The translations under genes and the position numbers were made by a program. A model generated the notes under the pieces. That model had not been told where the DNA came from. It ran no database searches and saw nothing but the letters and a program-made list of their open reading frames with translations. From an uncultured Collinsella sp. (GTDB lineage: Bacteria > Actinomycetota > Coriobacteriia > Coriobacteriales > Coriobacteriaceae), in contig CAAEOE010000047.1 in assembly GCA_900757505.1 (NCBI GenBank), positions 1 to 18,828 of the forward strand: DNA of 18,828 bases, in the 5' to 3' direction. Below, in pieces: positions 13,393 through 18,828 of the stretch. Within the stretch, counting starts at the first letter, position 1. The number at the start of each line of letters is the position of its first letter.

Positions 13393-14313
13393 ATGGATCT
13401 TGCGATGGCACAGCGCCTCGTCGATCGCCGTAAAGCTTCCGGGCTTTCTCAGGAGGCGCTTGCTGCCCAGCTGGGCGTAAGCCGCCAGGCTGTTAGTAAA
13501 TGGGAGCGCAGCGAGTCCTCACCCGATACCGATAACCTCATTGCGCTCGCCGCGCTGTATGGCGTGTCGTTGGACAAGCTGCTATATGGGGAGGCGGCCA
13601 ACGATGCCGACGGCCCGGAGGACGGTAGCGCCGACACCGAGACGGCGGATGTGGCTGACGAGGCTGAGGATTCTGCCGAGCACGCCGATTGCGGTGACAA
13701 ACCACTTGTCGATATTTCCCTCGCGCGCGGTATCCACGTCATTGATCCCAATAAAGGCGAGGAAGTCCATGTTGGTTGGAGCGGCATCCATGTGACCAAC
13801 GAGCGCAAGGGCGAAGAGGTGCATGTGGGGCCGGGCGGCGTGCATATCGATACGCTTGAGGACGATGGACATAGCGTGCGTACCAATGACGACGGCACCG
13901 TCACCATCGACGGCGAGACGTTTTCCAGCTGGAAGGAAGCACACGACAAGCTCGACCGTCATGGCAAGCATTTCCACACCAAGGTCGGACGTGCATGGAA
14001 CAAATTCCCCTTCCCCGCACTTGTCACTCTCGCCTATCTGGTGCTCGGCATTGTCTACGGCACATGGGGCATGGGGCTTTTCCTCGTCTTTTTGGTTCCC
14101 GTCTACTACGCGATTGGTGACTTTATCGATCGACGCCATTTGTCAAAGCTCACTGAATGCGTCTATCCAGCAGCCGCCATCGCTTGGTTCCTCTACATGT
14201 GGCTCTGTTTGGGACAGCCCCATCCTGCATGGATCATCCTCATCACGATTCCCATCGTAAAGGCGCTCATGCGCTGGTGTCGCAAACAATGGAAGTGCCG
14301 CAAACAGGCCTAA
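13393..14313 (+). CDS. XRE-family regulator with tandem repeat and membrane domain
   Basis: A 306-residue protein with three parts. Residues 1-64 are a Cro/C1-type helix-turn-helix (GLSQEALAAQLGVSRQAVSKWERSES region, then LIALAALYGVSLDKLL). Residues 66-105 are a highly acidic linker. Residues 113-166 hold three imperfect 18-residue repeats (GIHVIDPNKGEEVHVG, GIHVTNERKGEEVHVG, then a degenerate GVHIDTLEDDGHSV). From about 205 there are four likely membrane segments (about 208-223, 225-243, 257-273, 277-292) and a basic tail. The ATG at 13393 is chosen because AAAGGAA precedes it and it opens the HTH; the frame is open to 13321. It would be a membrane-tethered DNA-binding protein, plausibly sensing something through the repeats (inference). 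It is flanked on both sides by related hairpin elements. Confidence 0.8.
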   Translation: MDLAMAQRLVDRRKASGLSQEALAAQLGVSRQAVSKWERSESSPDTDNLIALAALYGVSLDKLLYGEAANDADGPEDGSADTETADVADEAEDSAEHADCGDKPLVDISLARGIHVIDPNKGEEVHVGWSGIHVTNERKGEEVHVGPGGVHIDTLEDDGHSVRTNDDGTVTIDGETFSSWKEAHDKLDRHGKHFHTKVGRAWNKFPFPALVTLAYLVLGIVYGTWGMGLFLVFLVPVYYAIGDFIDRRHLSKLTECVYPAAAIAWFLYMWLCLGQPHPAWIILITIPIVKALMRWCRKQWKCRKQA

Positions 14314-14362
14314 ACCGCCCCAACCAGCCAGCGCCACTCATCCGACACCGCCCGCCCCTTCC

Positions 14363-14431
14363 AAGTTGCGGTGATATAGGGACTGTTTTGAGGCTCCAAA
14401 GCGCCAAACAGTCCCTATATCACCGCAACTT
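14363..14431. repeat. Perfect 26-bp hairpin with TTGCGGTGA arms, copy 2
   Basis: Positions 14363-14388 are the exact reverse complement of 14406-14431 with a 17-nt loop. The arm begins AAGTTGCGGTGATATAGG, sharing the outer TTGCGGTGAnATAG with copy 1 at 13143-13205, while the inner arm and loop are different. It follows the XRE gene stop by 49 nt. No T run follows on either strand. Confidence 0.85.
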
Positions 14432-14493
14432 ACAAACAACTGGGCCAGTTCCGGCACGGAGATTAGCATTGAGCTGACCACGCGCCAAGAAAA

Positions 14494-14633
14494 GGGCCTA
14501 TTTACTACGTTTAACTCGAGAGAGCCGACCATACCTGCCTTTTTTGAAAATCGACAGGCCTTTTACCTGCGGTTTTATTTTTCGTTTTCCCGGCATGATT
14601 GAGAGTATCCAATTAAACGTAGTAGATAGGCCC
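14494..14633. repeat. MITE-like 140-bp element with 21-bp terminal inverted repeats
   Basis: GGGCCTATTTACTACGTTTAA (14494-14514, 21 nt) and its reverse complement at 14613-14633 match with one mismatch. They enclose 98 nt of AT-rich sequence (T runs around 14540 and 14575) unlike the surrounding high-GC DNA. There is no transposase inside. A target duplication is not evident. Confidence 0.65.
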
Positions 14634-14761
14634 GTTTTGTGGCATACGACCCATTCAAGCCCAATCTCGAAGGCTAAAGAGAGCCTCTCATCCACGCCTG
14701 CGAGCGAAAACCAAATAGAATGAAAGGCAAATGGAAAGCCCGTTTGACGAGCGGAGGACAT

Positions 14762-15082
14762 ATGCGCGACGTAGCCGAAAGCGACTGGAAGCTGTTTAAG
14801 AAAATGCTTCCTCAATGGCAAGAACGTTATATGGAAAAGCTCATCAGCCAGTACGTTGAGATGCTGAACGGCGACAGCGAAGCGTCCAGTAGATTTTGGG
14901 CACTAGAAGAGCACCTCAATAGAGACAAGCTATCCTCAGGCGTAATTGCAAACGACATTCGCCGCAGCACAATGCACCGCGAGATAGCCAATTTGCTTAT
15001 CGACAGCGTGATCACCCTTGACGACCTTGACGGTTTTACCGAGGACATTAAGAGCTATGCGCAACACTGGATTGGCCAGTAA
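14762..15082 (+). CDS. Small conserved hypothetical protein
   Basis: A 106-residue soluble, helical protein rich in charged residues. It starts MRDVAESDWKLFKKMLPQWQ, has a central SSRFWALEEHLNRDK segment and ends with TLDDLDGFTEDIKSYAQHWI. From memory this resembles a family of short proteins of gut Firmicutes and Actinobacteria with no known function, sometimes mislabelled as multidrug transporter; there is no membrane segment here to support that label. The ATG at 14762 is chosen for the GGAGGA just upstream; an ATG at 14720 would add 14 residues without a good ribosome site. Codon choice is more AT-rich than in the neighbouring metabolic genes, suggesting acquisition. It is convergent with the FtsX gene, with a shared terminator between. 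Confidence 0.65.
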   Translation: MRDVAESDWKLFKKMLPQWQERYMEKLISQYVEMLNGDSEASSRFWALEEHLNRDKLSSGVIANDIRRSTMHREIANLLIDSVITLDDLDGFTEDIKSYAQHWIGQ

Positions 15083-15115
15083 GAGCACTGAACGACAGAC
15101 ATCCCCAGCAAAACG

Positions 15116-15156
15116 GGGCAAACGCCGGGTCGCCCGTAGGTGCCCGGCGTTTGCCC
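15116..15156. terminator. Bidirectional terminator hairpin
   Basis: GGGCAAACGCCGGG (15116-15129) pairs perfectly with CCCGGCGTTTGCCC (15143-15156) around a 13-nt loop. On the minus strand it is followed by CGTTTTG, so it serves best as the end of the FtsX transcript; on the plus strand it closes the small gene. REP-like copy C adjoins it. Confidence 0.7.
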
Positions 15157-15200
15157 AGATAAAACCTGCCAAAATAAACCTGTCCCTTTTTGGTAGGTTA
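15153..15200 (+). repeat. REP-like repeat, copy C
   Basis: This copy carries the family core CCTGTCCCTTTTTGG and shares GCCCAGATAAAACCTGCC with copy B. The arms ACCTGCCAAAA and TTTTGGTAGGT pair with one G-T position. Its right end runs into the stop codon TAA of the FtsX gene (15198-15200, minus), and its left end overlaps the terminator hairpin. Confidence 0.85.
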
Positions 15201-17963
15201 CTCAGCGCTCTTGAGGGCGCCGACCATGTCGATCTTGTTGAGGGTACGATTGGTAGCGAGGTTGACGATAAACGTAAAGCCAAAGGAAAGCACCACGGCG
15301 AGCACGTAGCTTAGCGGCTCGACCTCGACATCAAAGTACAGCGACGGCATCTGCAAAATGTACGTAAAACTCTCGGCCAGCAAGCCGCCCAGCGGCACGC
15401 CCAGCGCAGCGCCAATCGCCGTGAGGATCAACGTCTCCTTGTTGACGTAATGGTGCACCTCACCGCGACGGAAGCCCAACACCTTAATGGTCGCCAGCTC
15501 GCGCTCGCGCTCGGAGATATTCGTGTTGGACAGCGTAAACACCACCACAAACGATAGGCACGCCGCCATAAAGGTCACGAGCACCACGACCGAATTGATA
15601 ATCGTAAAGTTCGCCTCATAGTTTTCCCAATGCTCGGCCGTACTCGAAATCGTAAGCCAACCGTCACTCTTAAGATTCTTGCTAAACGCAATCTGGTCGG
15701 CCGACGAACCCTTAAGCAACACAAAGACGCCGTTAAGACGTGCGCTTCGACCGAACGCACGCTCATAGGTGCCCTGCGTCATGTAAAGCGTGTTGCCCAG
15801 ATAGTTAAGCGAAATGTCGCTGACTTTGACCTTGGCAACATTGAGCGACGAATCCTGGACGTGAGCCGTATCGCCCGGCTGAATCCCCAGCACCAGCTGT
15901 GAACTTTTGCTCAGATACACGTCTCCGTCACGCAAAGGCAGCGGTTCTTTGGACTCATCCTCCAGACGCACGTAATCGCCCAAGTCACTCGTGCGGTCAT
16001 CGGGCACCACGATCAGCTGCACGGTCTCGCTCTTGCCGCCAAACGTAAAGGTGACGTTGTCGGTCATAATCGGCAGGGTCGAGGTCACGGTCACGTTGAA
16101 ATCATTGGCCGCGCTGCGCTCATCCAATGCCGCGCACGTCTGCGAAAAATCGTCGGGATTGGCGACCGCCAGCAGGTCGTAGCGCGTGATATGCCCGTAC
16201 TGTTTGGGCGAAAGCGCCACCGACGTGTCGCGAATGCCCATACCGCAGATCACGAGCGCCGTGCAGCCGGCGATACCGAAGATGGTCATAAAAGCGCGCT
16301 TTTTGTAGCGGAACAGGTTACGTGCTGCCACCTTGTTCAAAAAGCCCATGCGGCGCCAGATAAAGCCGATGCGCTCAAGCAAGATGCGAGAGCCGGCGCG
16401 TGGGGCCTTGGGACGCATGAGCGAGGCCGGGGTCTCGGCCATCTCGTGGCGGCAGGCGATAATCGTAGCGCCCACCACGCCCACGGCAAACAGCGCCACC
16501 GAGACGATTGAGGACACGATGTCGTACGAAAGCAACATCTGGGGCAGCGAGTACATGTCATCGAACACCGTAAACAGGAACAGCGGTAGCCCCACAAAGC
16601 CGATGATATTGCCGAGCACGCCGCCGATCAGACAAGCCCACAGCGCGTAGTCCACGTATTTGGACAGGATGCGCCCGCGCGAATAGCCGAGCGCCTTGTA
16701 CAGGCCAATGAGCGTGCGTTCCTCCTCGACCATGCGCGTGGCGGTGGTGAGGCTGATGAGCACGGCGACGATAAAGAAGATGAACGGGAACACCGTGGCG
16801 ATGGCCTCAATTGACGAGCTATCGCTCTCTACGCTCGAGTAGCTTGCGATATTGCCGCGGTCCTGGATATACCACGTGCATTCGCCTAGATCGGAAAGCT
16901 CGGCGCGGGCATCGGCGAATTGCTGGTCGGCGGCGGCGCGGCGCTGGTCCAATTCGGCCTGAGCCTGGACGCGCCCCTCACTACCCTCGGCCATACGGTC
17001 GATGTTACCCTGTTCAATCCCAAAGAGCATATTCGCCTGGCGCTCGGCCGCATCCAAGCTTGCCGGCGTGTCGACCGTCAACTCCTGAGCGCGTGCCTTC
17101 TCACGCTCCTCACGGATCTTCTCGATATTGCCCTTGACCTCGTTGATCTTTGCCGTATAGGCATCTGAATAGGAGTTGAGGTCCTTGGCCCCCTCAACGA
17201 CCGCGTGGATTGCAGAATAGGAAGAAGATGTCGCGGCATCCTCGCTCACATAGAACTTATAGTCCGCAGCCGAAGCAGCGCGGAAGGCGTTGACTGTCGA
17301 GTCGGAGCTCACATCGGTGGGATCGAGGACCTCGGCCGTAATGGTGTAATCGCCCGCGGCGAACTGATCCTTGGCACTTTGATTGGACGAGCTCGCGTCA
17401 TTGGCGGCAAAACTCACGGTATCACCGAGCTTTTTGCCCGAAGCCTTCAGGAACTTCGAAGTCACCGCGACCTCATCGGCGCTCTCGGGCAAATCGCCGT
17501 TCACGAGCACTGGCTGATCGATATTCTCCTTGGAGAGACTTTGCACGACTACGCGCTCGCGCGTTGTGCCCACGTCGGTGTAGGCGGTCTCGGTGTAGAT
17601 GCCCTCGGCCGTCTCGACACCGTCGACCTCTTGGATAGCCGCAAGATCGTCACGCGTAAGGCCATAGGTCGACTGCACGTTAATGTCATAGACATTCTGC
17701 TGGTCAAAATAGGCGTCGACCGAATCGCACAAATCCTCGCAGCCCGCCTTAAGACCGCACATCACGCTCACGCCAAGCGCAGTGATGACCACGATGGACA
17801 AAAAGCGCTTAAGACTGCCCCGAATCGTGCGGTAGATGCCACGGCGAAATACCGTCGGCACCATATCGTTTGAGCTTTGAGCGGTACGGTAGGTCGCGAA
17901 CTCCCGGTCGCGACCCGCGTGCTCCGTATCGTGGTTTTGGCTGTTTTGGCGGTCCTGGTCCAT
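15198..17963 (-). CDS. FtsX-like ABC transporter permease
   Basis: A roughly 921-residue permease of the MacB/FtsX superfamily with two FtsX-type domains. One membrane helix near 53-70 follows a basic, Asn/Asp-rich cytoplasmic N-terminus. Then comes a long extracytoplasmic domain (about 75-385) with a charged coiled-coil-like part (about 265-358), helices at about 388-408, 440-462, 482-503 and 558-575, a second extracytoplasmic domain, and three C-terminal helices. ERERELATIKVLGFRRGEV before the penultimate helix and EERTLIGLYKALGYSRGRI near 415-431 are the cytoplasmic coupling segments typical of the family. Such exporters use ATP to move periplasmic or surface proteins, peptides or lipids rather than transport through a pore. 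The start is uncertain: ATG at 17963, or GTG at 17975, which would overlap the ATPase stop. The two genes are translationally coupled either way. Confidence 0.87.
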   Translation of the reverse strand: MDQDRQNSQNHDTEHAGRDREFATYRTAQSSNDMVPTVFRRGIYRTIRGSLKRFLSIVVITALGVSVMCGLKAGCEDLCDSVDAYFDQQNVYDINVQSTYGLTRDDLAAIQEVDGVETAEGIYTETAYTDVGTTRERVVVQSLSKENIDQPVLVNGDLPESADEVAVTSKFLKASGKKLGDTVSFAANDASSSNQSAKDQFAAGDYTITAEVLDPTDVSSDSTVNAFRAASAADYKFYVSEDAATSSSYSAIHAVVEGAKDLNSYSDAYTAKINEVKGNIEKIREEREKARAQELTVDTPASLDAAERQANMLFGIEQGNIDRMAEGSEGRVQAQAELDQRRAAADQQFADARAELSDLGECTWYIQDRGNIASYSSVESDSSSIEAIATVFPFIFFIVAVLISLTTATRMVEEERTLIGLYKALGYSRGRILSKYVDYALWACLIGGVLGNIIGFVGLPLFLFTVFDDMYSLPQMLLSYDIVSSIVSVALFAVGVVGATIIACRHEMAETPASLMRPKAPRAGSRILLERIGFIWRRMGFLNKVAARNLFRYKKRAFMTIFGIAGCTALVICGMGIRDTSVALSPKQYGHITRYDLLAVANPDDFSQTCAALDERSAANDFNVTVTSTLPIMTDNVTFTFGGKSETVQLIVVPDDRTSDLGDYVRLEDESKEPLPLRDGDVYLSKSSQLVLGIQPGDTAHVQDSSLNVAKVKVSDISLNYLGNTLYMTQGTYERAFGRSARLNGVFVLLKGSSADQIAFSKNLKSDGWLTISSTAEHWENYEANFTIINSVVVLVTFMAACLSFVVVFTLSNTNISERERELATIKVLGFRRGEVHHYVNKETLILTAIGAALGVPLGGLLAESFTYILQMPSLYFDVEVEPLSYVLAVVLSFGFTFIVNLATNRTLNKIDMVGALKSAE

Positions 17964-17968
17964 GGGCG

Positions 17969-18670
17969 CTACCACTCGATCGTCTCGATAGGCACGGGAT
18001 TTTGCTGGATCGTCTCGCTCTCCACGCGGCCGCTCTTAAAGCGGATCAGGCGATCGGCCATGGGCGCCAGCGCGGAGTTGTGGGTGATGATAATGACCGT
18101 GATGCCCTGCTTGCGGCAGGTGTCCTGCAGCAGCTGCAAGATCTGCTTGCCGGTTTTGTAGTCGAGTGCACCCGTAGGCTCGTCGCACAAAAGTAGCTTG
18201 GGGTTCTTGGCCAGTGCGCGGGCAATGGACACGCGCTGTTGCTCGCCACCCGAAAGCTGCGCGGGGAAGTTGGCGAGGCGCTCGCCCAGGCCAACCTGGC
18301 GAAGCGTCTGTTCGGCATCGAGCGAATCGGGGCAGATCTGAGCTGCGAGCTCAACGTTTTCGAGGGCCGTCAGGTTGGGAACCAGATTGTAGAACTGGAA
18401 GACAAAGCCCACGTCGGCGCGGCGGTATTCCACAAGCTGTGCCTCGTTGGCAGCGCTCACGTCGCGCCCGTCCACCGTTACGGTGCCGGAGGTTACCGTG
18501 TCCATGCCGCCTAGAATGTTGAGCGCCGTGGTCTTACCGGCACCCGAAGCACCCAGAATGATGGCGAGCTCGCCGCGCTCGACCGTAAAGCTCGCGCCGT
18601 CGAGCGCATGGATGCGGGCATCGCCCTCGCCGTATGCTTTGATGACGTCTTTGAATTCGATATAGGCCAT
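17969..18670 (-). CDS. ABC transporter ATP-binding protein (MacB/LolD type)
   Basis: A 233-residue ATPase subunit driving the adjacent FtsX-like permease. Motifs: Walker A GASGAGKT (40-47), Q-loop Gln92 in FVFQFYNL, signature LSGGEQQR (139-146), Walker B LLLCDEPT (159-166), D-loop GALD (167-170) and switch His197. Length and the FQFYNLVPNLTALENVELA segment place it with MacB/LolD/FtsE-type ATPases. The ATG at 18670 has a modest GGGAACC site upstream. The first gene of a two-gene operon; REP-like copy D lies about 50 nt before the start, in or next to the promoter region. The exported substrate is not predictable from these genes. Confidence 0.93.
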   Translation of the reverse strand: MAYIEFKDVIKAYGEGDARIHALDGASFTVERGELAIILGASGAGKTTALNILGGMDTVTSGTVTVDGRDVSAANEAQLVEYRRADVGFVFQFYNLVPNLTALENVELAAQICPDSLDAEQTLRQVGLGERLANFPAQLSGGEQQRVSIARALAKNPKLLLCDEPTGALDYKTGKQILQLLQDTCRKQGITVIIITHNSALAPMADRLIRFKSGRVESETIQQNPVPIETIEW

Positions 18671-18722
18671 CGATCGGTTCCCATCTGGTCGGATAACTCT
18701 TTAGTATTACCCATTTCGCATC

Positions 18723-18770
18723 GACCAAAAAGGGACAGGTTTATTTTGGCTGGTTTTATATGGGGAAACG
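18723..18770 (-). repeat. REP-like repeat, copy D (degenerate arms)
   Basis: Inverted relative to the other three copies. On the minus strand it reads TATAAAACCAGCC, then the invariant core CCTGTCCCTTTTTGG. The left arm has GCCAAAA but the right arm is truncated to TTTTTGGTC, so the long stem is lost. It ends about 50 nt upstream of the ATPase ATG. Confidence 0.75.
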
Positions 18771-18828
18771 GGGAGCGAAGGCGGGCGCTGGGGACGTCCA
18801 GCACAACCATTTGACCCAAACCACGCCC

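Larger units (their letters stand above)
14314..14761. other. Gene-free stretch of mobile-looking hairpins
   Basis: About 450 nt without a credible gene. It contains a perfect 26-bp hairpin (14363-14431) and a MITE-like element (14494-14633). The remainder (14634-14761) shows only the ribosome site GGAGG at 14753-14757 for the next gene. No clear promoter was recognised. Confidence 0.7.

Noticed and set aside
14498..14821. Minus-strand 107-codon frame ending in a Lys/Arg-rich tail
   Set aside because: It runs through the MITE-like element and across the start of the small gene; no ribosome site at its start or at the internal ATG.
15018..15314. Plus-strand 98-codon frame containing PAFAQIKPAKINLSLF
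   Set aside because: It translates the terminator and REP-like copy C and crosses the FtsX stop; a repeat artefact.
5376..18770. CRISPR array from the repeated 39-bp unit
   Set aside because: The copies are kilobases apart, in both orientations, with no regular spacers and no cas genes.

Overview
The window looks like a chromosomal segment of a high-GC gut actinobacterium of the Coriobacteriia, most likely Collinsella. That is an inference from gene content, codon choice and the style of the intergenic repeats. No rRNA or tRNA gene is visible.

Layout. Positions 49-2310 (minus) hold a two-gene signalling unit: a PAS-like/degenerate GGDEF/REC/HD-GYP protein followed by an HPt protein. Next come an alpha/beta hydrolase (minus), a COG0731-type radical SAM protein (plus), a SEC-C-tagged type I methionine aminopeptidase (plus) and a D-2-hydroxyacid dehydrogenase (plus). 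Positions 6551-7415 (minus) carry a RelB/DinJ-type antitoxin and a PIN toxin that overlap by 8 nt, with a readable promoter and three AGCAT repeats. An M18 aminopeptidase (minus) is divergent from a membrane-anchored Ntn-type amide hydrolase (plus), which is followed by a phosphofructokinase (plus).

Positions 11474-15200 are the accessory part. A complete 1449-bp IS3-family (IS150-like) element, with a CGC target duplication, sits in the loop of a giant imperfect palindrome that begins inside the last codons of the phosphofructokinase gene. After it come a hairpin element, an XRE regulator with a repeat domain and a membrane domain, a second related hairpin, a MITE-like 140-bp element and a small conserved hypothetical gene. 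The window ends with a MacB/FtsX-type ABC exporter: a permease of about 921 residues and its ATPase, both minus.

The most striking signal is non-coding. At least four repeat or palindrome families decorate the gene boundaries. (1) A REP-like unit with the core CCTGTCCCTTTTTGG occurs four times, always with the same end facing a gene; two copies provide or abut the stop codon of the M18 and FtsX genes. (2) Two hairpins share the arm TTGCGGTGAnATAG. (3) A 140-bp element has 21-bp terminal inverted repeats. (4) The giant palindrome near the phosphofructokinase gene has three conserved stems separated by length-matched but sequence-divergent segments, and the IS inserted at its tip. The last resembles IS1397-like elements, which target the loops of palindromic units.
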